Origin: Desulfovibrio sp. MES5
GTDB lineage: Bacteria; Desulfobacterota; Desulfovibrionia; Desulfovibrionales; Desulfovibrionaceae
Direction of reading: 5' to 3'
Length of the DNA stretch: 64,000 bases
Assembly (NCBI RefSeq): GCF_002237645.1
Contig: NZ_MJUZ01000041.1
Location: 1 to 64,000 of the forward strand
Part shown: in pieces, positions 9,017 through 18,290 of the stretch
How the letters are laid out: each line of letters starts with the position of its first letter
Numbering within the stretch: position 1 is the stretch's first letter
Translations under genes and position numbers: made by a program
The notes under the pieces: generated by a model
What the model was told of the DNA's origin: nothing
The model's input: only the letters and a program-made list of their open reading frames with translations
The model's database searches: none

Positions 9017-10372
9017 ATGCGTCTTCTTTTCCGTTCATATGTACTTGGTTTTACACTGCTCCTCGGTGCTGCTCTGGCGTGCCAGGGCATAGCGTACAGC
9101 GCCGAAGCCAAGGAACCTGCCAAGGAACCGGCCAAAGAGCAGGCCAAGGATGCTCCCAGTAAGTTTGATGCCCTCAAGCGCTTCAGCCAGGTACTTGACC
9201 TGGTGGAGCGTTATTATGTTCGCGACGTGACGCAGGGCGACCTGATCAACGGTGCCGTCAAGGGTATGCTGCAAGGGCTTGACCCCCACTCCACCTTCAT
9301 GAACACCGATGAATACAAAGAAATGCAGGAGACCACCTCCGGCGAGTTCTTTGGCGTGGGCATAGAAATATCACAGGAAAACGGCCAGATCACCGTGGTG
9401 ACCCCCATTGAAGACACCCCGGCCTTCCGTGCAGGCCTGCAATCGGGCGACATCATTCTGTCCATCAACGGCCAACCAGCCCAGGAACTGTCCCTTCAGG
9501 AAGTGGTGTCGCGCATCCGCGGCCCCAAGGGTTCGGAAGTTGAGCTGGTCATTCTGCACCACGAATCCAAAAATCCGCAAACCGTGCGGATCACGCGTGA
9601 CGCCATCCCCCTTATCAGCGTCAAGTCCAAAAAGCTGGAAGACGGCTACTATTGGCTGCGGCTCACGCGCTTCTCCGAACGCACCACTGACGAGCTGAAA
9701 GAAGCCCTCAAGGCCGCTGAAAAAGAAAGCAAGGCCAGTGGCGGCATCAAGGGCATCGTGCTCGACCTGCGCAACAACCCCGGCGGGCTGCTGGATCAGG
9801 CCGTGAGCGTGTCGGACGTCTTCCTTGACAAGGGAACCATCGTTTCCATCAAGGGCCGCCGCGAGAACACCGAGCGCGTGTACACTGCCAAAAAGCAGGG
9901 CGACGACGTGCGCGTTCCCCTGGTGGTTCTCATCAACGCGGGTTCCGCCTCTGCCTCTGAAATCGTGGCTGGCGCGCTGCGCGACCAGAAGCGCGCCCTC
10001 ATTGTGGGCGAACGCTCCTTCGGCAAGGGTTCTGTGCAGAACATCATTCCCCTGGCTGACGGCTCCGGCCTCAAGCTTACGGTGGCCCTTTACTACACGC
10101 CCAACGGCAGCTCCATTCAGGCCGAAGGCATCGTGCCTGACCTGGAAATTCCCTTTGAAGCGCCCCGCACCGAAGACAAGGATAACCCGCGCATGATGCT
10201 GCGCGAGCAGGACCTGAACCGCCACCTTGAAACCAAACCGGACAAGAAGGCGGCCAAGGGCAAAAATACGGCCAATGACGCGCAGGAACAGCTTGCGCGT
10301 GACAATCAGCTGCGCATGGGCCTGCAGATGGTCAAGAGCCTGCCCAAGATGCGTGAAATCAAGGCAGATTGA
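9017..10372 (+). CDS. ctpA: Carboxyl-terminal processing protease, S41 family
   Basis: Periplasmic serine protease that trims or degrades exported proteins and, in many bacteria, controls cell-wall hydrolases. The 451-aa protein begins with a signal peptide, then a Lys/Ala/Glu linker with EPAKEPAKEQAK, an N-terminal helical domain ending GLDPHSTFM, a PDZ domain (FFGVGIEI...GDIILSINGQ), and the S41 catalytic domain with nucleophile region GSASASE and general-base lysine in RSFGKGSVQ. ATG 9017 follows GGAG and gives the signal peptide at the very N-terminus. The polysaccharide deacetylase gene begins 23 bases after its stop. Confidence 0.95.
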   Translation: MRLLFRSYVLGFTLLLGAALACQGIAYSAEAKEPAKEPAKEQAKDAPSKFDALKRFSQVLDLVERYYVRDVTQGDLINGAVKGMLQGLDPHSTFMNTDEYKEMQETTSGEFFGVGIEISQENGQITVVTPIEDTPAFRAGLQSGDIILSINGQPAQELSLQEVVSRIRGPKGSEVELVILHHESKNPQTVRITRDAIPLISVKSKKLEDGYYWLRLTRFSERTTDELKEALKAAEKESKASGGIKGIVLDLRNNPGGLLDQAVSVSDVFLDKGTIVSIKGRRENTERVYTAKKQGDDVRVPLVVLINAGSASASEIVAGALRDQKRALIVGERSFGKGSVQNIIPLADGSGLKLTVALYYTPNGSSIQAEGIVPDLEIPFEAPRTEDKDNPRMMLREQDLNRHLETKPDKKAAKGKNTANDAQEQLARDNQLRMGLQMVKSLPKMREIKAD

Positions 10373-10395
10373 CGCCGGGCGTCACCTGACAGCAC

Positions 10396-11994
10396 ATGCG
10401 GCATAAAAGTGATACGGAAAGCCTCCAGACTGGCCCATTGTGGCCGGGCGGGAGGCTTTCCGCATCTGTGCGCATGGCTCTGGGCGGGGGGATCTGGCTG
10501 GCGGCCAGTCTGGCCCTTGCCCTGTGGGTTGGGCATGGCGAGCCTGACCCCTTTGTCGGGGATCAGTCCGCAGCAATGACGGACGCCGCCAGCGACCCGA
10601 TGACCGCCCCTTCGGGCCCAAAACCCCTGCCAGACAGAGACGCCGCCAGTGCTCAGGACAGACTGGATGCTCTGGACAAAGTGGTGGAAGAAGTTTTGCC
10701 GCAAACGCTGCCTGCCGCCCGATGGCGGCGGGAACTTGTGTCTCCCCCTTTTGGGGGTGCCCCTCACGGCGATTATGGCGACGGCCCCTACGGCGGCCTT
10801 GGCAGCACTACTGACCTCAAGGGTATGGCGAAAAACGCGCGGATTGGCGGCAGCGCCTCCTCCGGCGCGCCCTCTGGTGCGTCGGGACAGGCAGCCGAGC
10901 TTCCCGCTGCCGCCAGCCCGGAAGCTCCGGCGGTTCGCGTCTATACAGTGACAGGCCCGTGCGCCCCGCTGCGCCTTGGCCTGGGGCTGCTGGACAAGCT
11001 GGCCCGGCCAGACGCCAGGGTTCTGGCGGAAAGAAAAAAGCTCGCGGCTGAAGAGGCCGCCCTTGGCGGCCTGCATGGCAAAAACGCTCCCAGCGCCAAA
11101 GGCGGCGCTGCCCTGGCCGACAGAGAAACTGGTTTGCCTGATCCAGACCTTGCTGATGGCAAAATCCGCATCGCCTGGACGGATGCGGGAAGTCTGGACA
11201 TATATGATAATGGCCTTCTCACGCACCGGTTCCTTTTTCCGGGGCGCGAGGCGCAACTGGCTGATCTGGCAATACCTCTGCCCCGGCCCGCCCTTGCGCT
11301 GGTTATTGATGATATGGGCCAAAGCCTGAGCGCTGCGGAAGCCCTGGCCGCCCTGCCCTATCCTGTGACCCTGGCCATATGGCCGCGCGCGCCGCACGCG
11401 CGTGCAACGGCGGATGTGGCCGCACAACGGCGGCTCGACGTCATGGCCCATGTGCCTATGGAACCGTTGGCCAGAGCGGACGGCAAACGCCCGCAACCCG
11501 GGCCGGGGGCTTTGCGTACTGAGATGGAACCCGGCCAGATCAGGGCTGCCCTGAAGGACAATCTTTCAGCCCTGCCGTCGGCCATCGGCCTGAACAACCA
11601 TATGGGATCAGCCTTCACTGGCAGTGCGGCCTCCTGCCGCCGCCTGTGCGCCTGGCTTGAAGGTACGGGCTTTTTTGTGCTGGACAGCCTCACTACCCCG
11701 GATTCACAATTGAATGTGCAGGCACGGGCTTTGGGCATGGCAAGCGCCGTGCGGGATGTCTTTCTTGACACAAGCCGCCAGACGCCCGCCATCCTGTCCG
11801 CACTGGACCAGGCGGCGGCAAAGGCCCGCGCCAGAGGCTACGCGGTGGCCATCGGCCACCCCTATGAAGAGACCCTGCGCGCCCTGCGAACCTGGCAGGA
11901 CAAGGAACAAGTTGCCCTTGTGCCCTTGCGGCGGCTCGTCTGGCGCCTCGCGCAGGAAAGGGCTGCCGGTTCAGCAGAAAAATTTGCAAGGTAG
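10396..11994 (+). CDS. Divergent polysaccharide deacetylase (YibQ-like)
   Basis: A 532-aa protein with an N-terminal membrane anchor (about residues 30-50), a long Ala/Gly/Pro-rich linker of some 230 residues, and a C-terminal domain of the divergent polysaccharide deacetylase family. That domain starts at LALVIDDMGQSLSAAEALAALPYPVTLAIWP, with HVPMEP, GLNNHMGSAFT and AIGHPYEETL further on. Family members are periplasmic and often sit next to ctpA, as here, suggesting joint work on the cell envelope; the substrate is unknown. The linker is much longer than the family core. Confidence 0.85.
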   Translation: MRHKSDTESLQTGPLWPGGRLSASVRMALGGGIWLAASLALALWVGHGEPDPFVGDQSAAMTDAASDPMTAPSGPKPLPDRDAASAQDRLDALDKVVEEVLPQTLPAARWRRELVSPPFGGAPHGDYGDGPYGGLGSTTDLKGMAKNARIGGSASSGAPSGASGQAAELPAAASPEAPAVRVYTVTGPCAPLRLGLGLLDKLARPDARVLAERKKLAAEEAALGGLHGKNAPSAKGGAALADRETGLPDPDLADGKIRIAWTDAGSLDIYDNGLLTHRFLFPGREAQLADLAIPLPRPALALVIDDMGQSLSAAEALAALPYPVTLAIWPRAPHARATADVAAQRRLDVMAHVPMEPLARADGKRPQPGPGALRTEMEPGQIRAALKDNLSALPSAIGLNNHMGSAFTGSAASCRRLCAWLEGTGFFVLDSLTTPDSQLNVQARALGMASAVRDVFLDTSRQTPAILSALDQAAAKARARGYAVAIGHPYEETLRALRTWQDKEQVALVPLRRLVWRLAQERAAGSAEKFAR

Positions 11995-12248
11995 CCGCGC
12001 TAAAGGTCGTCACGCCACAAGCCAGGGACAATGTTTTCTGCCTCTGGCGCGTCCGCGCGTGCCGGGCCTTTGCTCATGTGGCCGCCCGGGCATCCTCACT
12101 ATGACGATGCCCTGAGCGCCGACTGTAAACAAATTTGCCCGCCGCTGGCTCCGATGGGGAGCCGTACCGGACGGGCAGCGCGCCGCAAGGGGCGCGCCGG
12201 GGCGTATGCGGCGCCCCGCCTTCATCCTATCAGATTAAGGAGTGTGTC

Positions 12249-12668
12249 ATGATGCAATCCACCTTTGCCATTATCAAACCCGATGCCGTTGCAAGCCAGT
12301 TCACCGGCGAAATACTGGCGGCTATGGAAGCGTCCGGGCTCAAGATCGTGGCCCTCAAAAGGTTGCATCTTTCCAAGGCTCAGGCCGCCGGTTTCTACGC
12401 CGTCCATCGTGAACGTCCCTTTTTCGACAGCCTGACGGACTATATGTCCTCCGGCCCCCTGGTTTGCGTGGTGCTGCGCGGTGAAGATGCTGTGCCCCGC
12501 TGGCGGGCCCTCATGGGCGCCACCAATCCCGCGCAGGCCGAATCCGGAACCATCCGCGCCAAGTACGGCCAGAGCATTGAGGCCAACGCCGTGCATGGTT
12601 CGGACGCTCAGGAAACCGCCGCCTTTGAAATAGGCTATTTCTTCAGTGGCCTGGAAATTTCGGAGTAA
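12249..12668 (+). CDS. ndk: Nucleoside diphosphate kinase
   Basis: Transfers the gamma phosphate between nucleoside triphosphates and diphosphates through a phospho-histidine; cytoplasmic. The 139-aa length is typical. The N-terminal TFAIIKPDAV, the central RERPFFDSLTDYMSSGP and the active-site NAVHGSDAQETAAFEI are intact. ATG 12249 follows AAGGAG; a second ATG at 12252 is also possible. proC starts three bases after the stop, so the two are probably co-transcribed. Confidence 0.97.
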   Translation: MMQSTFAIIKPDAVASQFTGEILAAMEASGLKIVALKRLHLSKAQAAGFYAVHRERPFFDSLTDYMSSGPLVCVVLRGEDAVPRWRALMGATNPAQAESGTIRAKYGQSIEANAVHGSDAQETAAFEIGYFFSGLEISE

Positions 12669-12671
12669 ATC

Positions 12672-13502
12672 ATGACAATGCGCATAGGCTGTGTGGGTTG
12701 CGGCAATATGGGTGGAGCCATTCTGGCCGGGTTGGCCCGCAGTGCGGGCCGTAACCAGGACCAGGCAGACGCTTACGCGTTGTGCGGCTACAACCGCACA
12801 GCCTCGCGCATGCGTCCGCTTGAAGAGGCAGGGGTACGGGTCATGACAAGTCCCCTTGCCGTGGCTGAAAATGCGGACATCATTATTCTGGCGGTCAAGC
12901 CGTACCAGATGCGGGAAGTGGTGCAGCAACTGCGCCCCGCGCTTGACGCAAACAAGGTTCTTGTGTCCGTGGCTGCGGGCATCACCAGCGGCAGCCTTGC
13001 CCAATGGGCCGAAAACGCCTGCCCCGTGGTGCGCTGCATGCCCAATACTCCAGCCTTGGTGGGCATGGGCGTATTCGCCCTGTGCCTTGAGGACCCCAAA
13101 CTCTCCCAGGGCTGCAAGCAAAGCCTTTTGCAGGTCTTCGGCACTCTGGGGCAGTGCGTTGAACTGGCTGAAGAAAAGTTCACGGCCTTTTCCGCGCTCA
13201 TTGGCGCGGGCCCGGCCTATGTGTTTGCCATGATGCAGGGGCTTGTGCAGGCCGGAGTCACGCTGGGCTTCACTCACGCCCAGTCACGGCAGATGGTCAC
13301 GTCCCTTTTTGCCGGTTCGGCCCGCATGGCGGAGCAGGATGCCTCTCCCCTCGGTCAACTGCGGGACAACGTCTGCTCGCCCGGCGGCCTGACCATTGCC
13401 GGAGTGAATGTGCTGGACCGCGCGGGCCTCACCGGCCTTCTGGTTGACGCCGTGCTGGCCGCTGACGCCCGTGGGGCAGAGATGGAACGCAAGGGCGGTT
13501 AG
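12672..13502 (+). CDS. proC: Pyrroline-5-carboxylate reductase
   Basis: Catalyses the last step of proline synthesis, NAD(P)H-dependent reduction of pyrroline-5-carboxylate. The 276-aa protein starts with the Rossmann signature IGCVGCGNMGGAIL, has IIILAVKPYQM, VSVAAGIT, VRCMPNTPALVGMG, and the C-terminal ProC signature region ALIGAGPAYVFAMMQGLVQAGV with SPGGLTIAGV. Follows ndk by three bases. Confidence 0.96.
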   Translation: MTMRIGCVGCGNMGGAILAGLARSAGRNQDQADAYALCGYNRTASRMRPLEEAGVRVMTSPLAVAENADIIILAVKPYQMREVVQQLRPALDANKVLVSVAAGITSGSLAQWAENACPVVRCMPNTPALVGMGVFALCLEDPKLSQGCKQSLLQVFGTLGQCVELAEEKFTAFSALIGAGPAYVFAMMQGLVQAGVTLGFTHAQSRQMVTSLFAGSARMAEQDASPLGQLRDNVCSPGGLTIAGVNVLDRAGLTGLLVDAVLAADARGAEMERKGG

Positions 13503-13513
13503 AGTCATTTAGC

Positions 13514-13600
13514 GTTGGAATTGAAATGCTTTGTGGGGGAAGGACCCTTTTGCAAAAGGGTCCCTCCCCCACACCCCCACTTCCTAAAACTCTTATTGTG
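13514..13600 (+). repeat. R4 dispersed palindromic repeat, copy A
   Basis: A stem of GGGGGAAGGACCC / GGGTCCCTCCCCC around TTTTGCAAAA, flanked left by GGAATTGAAATGCTTTGTG and right by ACTTCCTAAAACTCTTATTG. Related copies lie at 20481-20546 (reverse orientation), 22670-22712 (partial, reverse) and 31575-31630. The hairpin may double as the proC terminator. Confidence 0.75.
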
Positions 13601-13680
13601 GTTACGTATGCCACAAGGGGTTTTCTGGTTTGAAGGGGGATGTTCCAAAGCCCATGGCCAGTTCGGTGCGGTAAAGGATG

Positions 13681-13718
13681 AAGTCGGCTTTCAGGCATGC
13701 CTGAAAGCCGACTTTTCA
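13681..13718. terminator. 34-bp perfect palindrome, probable bidirectional terminator
   Basis: Positions 13681-13714 read identically on both strands (17-base half-sites, AAGTCGGCTTTCAGGCA and its complement). It lies between the convergent proC and oppF-like genes and has AA/TT-rich ends, as expected for a terminator serving both. Confidence 0.7.
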
Positions 13719-13805
13719 TAACGATAAGCGTCAATTGGAGATTTTAGAAAAAACAGGAAAAACGGCATTTTCAGCCCGTGCTTCAGGTGCCCTGCCCGGC
13801 GTTTG

Positions 13806-14861
13806 TCAGGCAAACCAGCAGCGTGCCCGCCAATCCGGGGCGCGCTCCTTCCAGGCCGGAGCCTCGCGGCGGCAAATATCCTGCGCCTTCGGGCAACGGG
13901 GATGAAAACGACAGCCGTCCGGCGGGTCCAGGGGGCTGGGCAGTTCGCCTTCCAGCGGCGGGGCAAGATAGCCCCCGCCCTCGCCCGTGGGCATGGCGGT
14001 CATGAGCGCCTGCGTGTAGGGATGGGCCGCGCCGGAAAAAAGCTGCTCCGCTGTGGCTTCCTCCACCACCTGTCCCAGATACATGACCACAATGCGCCTG
14101 CACAAAAAGCCCACCACGGAAAGGTCATGCGAAATGAAAAGATAGGCTGGCCCAAAGTGTTCCTGCACGTCGCGCAGCAGGTTGAGTATCTGCGCCTGCA
14201 CCGAAGCGTCCAGAGCTGACACCGGTTCATCGCACACCACCACCTGAGGCCGGGTGATAAGCGCGCGGGCCACGGCTATGCGCTGACGCTGGCCGCCCGA
14301 AAATTCGTGGGGGTACCTGCCGCCCATGCCTTCAAGCCCAACCGTGGCAAGCATCTCGTCTGCCAGCCTGAGGCGCTCGCCCCGGGGGATGTTGCGGGCG
14401 GCCAGAGGCTCGGCAATGGAGGCCCTGGCGGAAAGCCGCGGGTTAAGCGAAGAAAAAGGATCCTGAAAAACCATCTGAATCTGCCCGGCGGCCCAACTGT
14501 TTGCCCCGGCTGGAGGCAATTCCCTGCCGCCAAGCAAAGCCTGCCCCTCTGAAGGTGCAAGCAGGCCACAGGCAAGCCGTCCAAGGGTAGATTTGCCGCA
14601 GCCCGATTCGCCCACAAGCCCCAGACTTTCGCCGGGGAAAAGACGAAGGCTCACGGCATCCACAGCCGTGAGAAGGCGCTGCTCGGCAAAAAAACCCCGT
14701 CTGACGGCAAAACGCCGTGAAACTTCGCGCAGTTCGAGCAAAGGTGCTGCGGCGGGGTCTGCAGCGAGCCCCTCGGCGAGTTTCGATGCGAGGTCTGTCG
14801 CCACGCCGTCCGCACCAAGCGTGGACGAATCCGTCCTGGCATCGTCAGTCATGGTCAGCAT
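13806..14861 (-). CDS. OppF/DppF-type ABC transporter ATPase (orphan)
   Basis: A 351-aa ATP-binding subunit of the peptide/nickel ABC class. Walker A is GESGCGKST, the Q-loop VFQDPFSSLNPRL is the diagnostic Opp/Dpp form, the signature is FSGGQRQRIAVARAL, Walker B is VVVCDEPVSALD, the H-loop is ISHDL, and the C-terminal oligopeptide-transporter extension ends with GCRFHPRCPKAQDICR. No binding protein, permeases or OppD partner are nearby. ATG 14861 overlaps the cobT stop by seven bases and has GGAG five bases upstream, so expression is coupled to cobT. What it energises cannot be told from the window. Confidence 0.9.
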   Translation of the reverse strand: MLTMTDDARTDSSTLGADGVATDLASKLAEGLAADPAAAPLLELREVSRRFAVRRGFFAEQRLLTAVDAVSLRLFPGESLGLVGESGCGKSTLGRLACGLLAPSEGQALLGGRELPPAGANSWAAGQIQMVFQDPFSSLNPRLSARASIAEPLAARNIPRGERLRLADEMLATVGLEGMGGRYPHEFSGGQRQRIAVARALITRPQVVVCDEPVSALDASVQAQILNLLRDVQEHFGPAYLFISHDLSVVGFLCRRIVVMYLGQVVEEATAEQLFSGAAHPYTQALMTAMPTGEGGGYLAPPLEGELPSPLDPPDGCRFHPRCPKAQDICRREAPAWKERAPDWRARCWFA

Positions 14862-15979
14862 GTCTGCTCCGCCACACCAGCAGCGCTGAACGTAGCCATA
14901 TCATTATAGATGTCTGCGGCACAACGTAACAGGCCATAGGCCACGGCTCCCCCTGTGCCCTCGCCCAGCCGCATGTCGAGGTGCAGCAAAGGCCGGTGAT
15001 CGGGCGCGGCCTGTTCCAGCCGGGCCAGTGCCCGACCATGCCCCTGCTCTGCCGAGGCATGAGACAGCACGGCATACTCCGCCAAAACCGGACATATGCG
15101 CAAAGCCGCCACATAGGCCGCGCTGCAAATGAAGCCGTCCACCAGCACGGGCAAACGCCGCGAGGCCGCGCCCAGCATGATGCCGCTCATGACCACGATT
15201 TCGTGCCCGCCAAGCGCAGCCAGAACTTCAACGGGGTCGCCGCTGCGCACCGCTTTTTCGTTAACGGCCAAAGCCTTGCGCACTATCTGGGCCTTGTGCT
15301 TCACCATGGCCGCGTCGGCCCCTGCCCCCGGCCCTGCCATGACCTCTGGTTCAAGGTTCAGCAGCGCGCAGTAAAGGGCCGTGCCCGAGGTGGAGTTGGC
15401 AATGCCCATCTCCCCCACGCCAAGACACTGATACCCCTTGTCTGCGGCGTCATGGGCCAGCTTGACGCCAGCACGCAGCCCCTTGAGGCAGGTTTCCACA
15501 CTCATGGCCGCCCCAAGCGTCATATCCGCCGTGCCGTCACCGAGGCGGCAGTCCAGCAGCATGGGGTTTGGCGCATAAGGGCCGCCAGCGCATCCGGCGT
15601 CCACAACGCGCAGTTCCATGCCCGTGCTGCGGCACAAGACATTGATGGCCGCGCCGCCGCCAAAAAAGTTCTGCACCATCTGGCGCGTCACGGCCTGCGG
15701 AAAGGGCGAAACGCCCTGCGCCGCCACCCCATGGTCGCCCGCAACAGTAAGCATAAGCGCAGGATGTACCCGCAGGGGCAACTGCCCCCTGCGCATGGCG
15801 TAGAGCCTGCGGGCCAGGTCTTCAAGCCTGCCAAGGCTGCCTCTGGGTTTGGTGAGGTCGTCAAGGTGCGCCTGGGCCGCGTCCAGGTCCTGCTTGCGTA
15901 AAGGATCGATTTGCAGGTCGGGGAAAATACGTTCAAGCGCCGTTGGGGATGAAAAAAGCTGTGAAGTGTTGTCGTTCAT
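14855..15979 (-). CDS. cobT: Nicotinate-nucleotide:dimethylbenzimidazole phosphoribosyltransferase
   Basis: Makes alpha-ribazole phosphate for the lower ligand of cobalamin. The 374-aa protein has the N-terminal LTKPRGSLGRLEDLA block, TVAGDHGVAAQGVSPFPQAVT (about residues 85-105), GGGAAINVL, GEMGIANSTSGTAL, and the C-terminal catalytic-glutamate region DMRLGEGTGGAVAYGLL. First gene of a two-gene unit with the OppF-like ATPase; no other cobalamin genes lie nearby. Confidence 0.95.
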   Translation of the reverse strand: MNDNTSQLFSSPTALERIFPDLQIDPLRKQDLDAAQAHLDDLTKPRGSLGRLEDLARRLYAMRRGQLPLRVHPALMLTVAGDHGVAAQGVSPFPQAVTRQMVQNFFGGGAAINVLCRSTGMELRVVDAGCAGGPYAPNPMLLDCRLGDGTADMTLGAAMSVETCLKGLRAGVKLAHDAADKGYQCLGVGEMGIANSTSGTALYCALLNLEPEVMAGPGAGADAAMVKHKAQIVRKALAVNEKAVRSGDPVEVLAALGGHEIVVMSGIMLGAASRRLPVLVDGFICSAAYVAALRICPVLAEYAVLSHASAEQGHGRALARLEQAAPDHRPLLHLDMRLGEGTGGAVAYGLLRCAADIYNDMATFSAAGVAEQTC

Positions 15980-16114
15980 AATTTTTATCTAGCCTTTCCC
16001 TTTTCTGTGCGCAAGGGCGAGAGTCTACAAACAGGAAGAATATGTCTGGCTGCCCTTTACGATCACTTGAGGGTGCTTATTATGAAGTGCATACGAAACC
16101 GAGGACTTTCGCCA

Positions 16115-17572
16115 ATGACGCAAACACTCTCAACCATATACGCTCAAGTTCCCACAAAAGTTCGCTCAAAAGTTCGCTCCATGTGCGGACAGCGGCATTT
16201 TTGCGGCATCCAGCGCACCCTGGCCTGGGCGCTCTACTGGACGTTGCTGACATTTCTTTCCGGCGGGCTGCTCACCCTTGCCCCTGTGCAGGCAGGCGCT
16301 GTCCCTCAGGAAAACAGCCCGCGCATGACCCCTGTGGTCCGCGCCGTGCAGGCCGTTGCTCCGGCTGTGGTCAATATCACCAGCACCCATGTGATACAGG
16401 GGCAATACCTTTCGCCTCTGGAGCAGTTTTTCGGGCCGGGGTTTGGATTTGGGCCGGATTTCGGCGGCCCCTCCTCCGGCAGCCAGAAACGCGAAAGCCT
16501 GGGAACAGGCGTTATCGTTGACGGCAAAAAGGGGCTTGTGCTTACCAACGCCCATGTAATCGCGGGCGGCGACGAAGTTATGGTACGCCTGCTTGATGGC
16601 CGGGAGTTCCCCGCCATCGTGCGCGGGGCTGACCCGGATTTTGACATTGCTGTGCTGGAGATCAGGGCCCCACAAAATCTTCCGGCAGTGCGCCTTGGAG
16701 ATTCTGACGATGTAATGCCGGGCGAGACCGTCATTGCCATCGGCAATCCCTTTGGCTTCAGCCATACGGTCACAACCGGCGTGGTTTCCGCTCTGGGGCG
16801 CACCATTCGCAACCGCAACAATGCCTTTACCGACCTCATACAGACTGATGCGGCCATTAATCCCGGCAACAGCGGCGGCCCCCTGCTCAATCTGGAGGGC
16901 GTGCTCATCGGCATCAATACCGCCGTGGACGCCAGGGCCGAGGGCATAGGCTTTGCCATTCCCGTCAACAAGGCCCGCCGGGTTATGGCCGACCTTGTGG
17001 ACAGCGGCAAGGTCGCTCCCCTGTGGCTCGGGCTTGACGTGCAGGATATCGACGTGCAGACCGCCATGGCGCTTGGGCTCAAGAGCGCGCGCGGCGTGCT
17101 GATCAATACGGTTTTTCCCGGCACTCCTGCCGAGAAGGCCCAGATACGCCCCGGCGATATTCTAGATACCATCAATGCGACGCCCGTGCGCGATCGGCGC
17201 GACTATCTTGATATTTTGCGCAACCAGACGCCAGACGCGAAACTGCGCCTGGGCCTGCGGCGGGATGGAGGGTCCATAACAACCGAGGTTGTCCCTGCGC
17301 CCTTTATTGACGAAAGCGCCCGTGCCCTCATGGAAAAACGGTGGGGTTTCAGCGCGGTGCAGACATCAGGCGGCGTTTTGGTGAACAGCGTCAACAAGCA
17401 GGGGCCTTCAAGCTTCTTGCGCAAGGGCGATGCCGTCACCGCTGTGGGGGCCAGCCCCGTACGCAAGATGGAAGACCTGCTGCAGGCATTCAGGCGTGAA
17501 CGCATGGCCGGGCAGGTGCTTTTGCAGGTCATGCGTGACGGCAAGGGATATTACGCCAGAATAATGCCCTGA
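16115..17572 (+). CDS. HtrA/DegP-type periplasmic serine protease
   Basis: ATP-independent protease/chaperone for misfolded envelope proteins. The 485-aa protein has an N-terminal signal segment (about residues 30-55 from this start), a trypsin-like domain with catalytic His in LTNAHVI, Asp in DFDIAVLEI and Ser in INPGNSGGPLLN, then two PDZ domains (LGLDVQDIDVQ... and the C-terminal RWGFSAVQTSGGVLVNSV...). ATG 16115 is preferred because GAGGA precedes it; ATG 16082 is also possible. Transcribed divergently from cobT. Confidence 0.92.
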   Translation: MTQTLSTIYAQVPTKVRSKVRSMCGQRHFCGIQRTLAWALYWTLLTFLSGGLLTLAPVQAGAVPQENSPRMTPVVRAVQAVAPAVVNITSTHVIQGQYLSPLEQFFGPGFGFGPDFGGPSSGSQKRESLGTGVIVDGKKGLVLTNAHVIAGGDEVMVRLLDGREFPAIVRGADPDFDIAVLEIRAPQNLPAVRLGDSDDVMPGETVIAIGNPFGFSHTVTTGVVSALGRTIRNRNNAFTDLIQTDAAINPGNSGGPLLNLEGVLIGINTAVDARAEGIGFAIPVNKARRVMADLVDSGKVAPLWLGLDVQDIDVQTAMALGLKSARGVLINTVFPGTPAEKAQIRPGDILDTINATPVRDRRDYLDILRNQTPDAKLRLGLRRDGGSITTEVVPAPFIDESARALMEKRWGFSAVQTSGGVLVNSVNKQGPSSFLRKGDAVTAVGASPVRKMEDLLQAFRRERMAGQVLLQVMRDGKGYYARIMP

Positions 17573-17704
17573 CAGGGCGGATTACGCCCCTTTGAACTGG
17601 TCCTGGCGGGGCATGGCAATGTGCCTCCTTTTTGAGCCCATCACAGGCAATAAGCTTGAAAATCAACGCATTGCGGGGCTTTTCAGGCAGAGAACAAAGG
17701 GCAC

Positions 17705-17733
17705 TTGACAGGGGGGTAGGCTAAAGCTATCCA
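17705..17733 (+). promoter_or_regulatory. Sigma-70-like promoter of the ferredoxin gene
   Basis: Perfect -35 TTGACA at 17705-17710, 17-base spacer, -10 TATCCA at 17728-17733. It lies about 60 bp before the ferredoxin start, which has GGGAGG as ribosome site. Confidence 0.55.
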
Positions 17734-17795
17734 ATTGCACAAGCTAATTTTATCCGCTTGTGTGATCAAGCAAGACAACCTATTGGGAGGACATC

Positions 17796-17984
17796 ATGGG
17801 TTACAATGTGAATGTTGACGTGGACAAGTGCATCGGCTGTGGCGAATGCGTGGATGTTTGCCCTGTTGAAGTTTACGAAATCAAGGACGGCAAGTCCGAA
17901 CCCGTAAACGCTGAAGAATGCCTTGGCTGTGAATCCTGTGTTGAAGTCTGTGAAGTCAGCGCCATTACCATTGAAGAAAACTAA
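17796..17984 (+). CDS. Two-cluster 4Fe-4S ferredoxin
   Basis: Small soluble electron carrier of 62 aa for low-potential reactions such as pyruvate oxidation or hydrogenase. Two cluster motifs are visible: CIGCGECVDVCP (residues 12-23) and CLGCESCVEVCE (42-53). The second has glutamate where proline usually follows the fourth cysteine, a variation often linked to altered cluster potential. The protein is very acidic. Strong ribosome site GGGAGG and a good promoter suggest high expression, monocistronic. Confidence 0.95.
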   Translation: MGYNVNVDVDKCIGCGECVDVCPVEVYEIKDGKSEPVNAEECLGCESCVEVCEVSAITIEEN

Positions 17985-18041
17985 GGTAATGGTGGAAGGC
18001 CGTTTGGCATTCCATTGCTGACCCAGTCACAGACTGAGTGT

Positions 18042-18078
18042 TGTGCCGCCCGACGCACGCGCGCCAGGCGGCACTTAC
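18042..18078 (+). terminator. Possible terminator after ferredoxin
   Basis: GTGCCGCC and GGCGGCAC pair across a 17-base spacer, followed by TTACAT. No long T-run, so this is a weak call. Confidence 0.35.
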
Positions 18079-18290
18079 ATACAAGGCGAAACGCGGGATT
18101 TTTTCCGGCGGGTCATAGCCTGCCCTGAAATCCCGTACACTACGCCGGGCGCGACCGGATACGCCTTGTGGGCTTTATGTTCAGGCCTGACCAGAACACC
18201 CGCAAAACAAGGGCTAAACATTCCGCCTCCGCCCCGCCGCACACCTGCCGGACGGCCCGTACGCGCCCTCCGCACAGCCACAGGATGACC

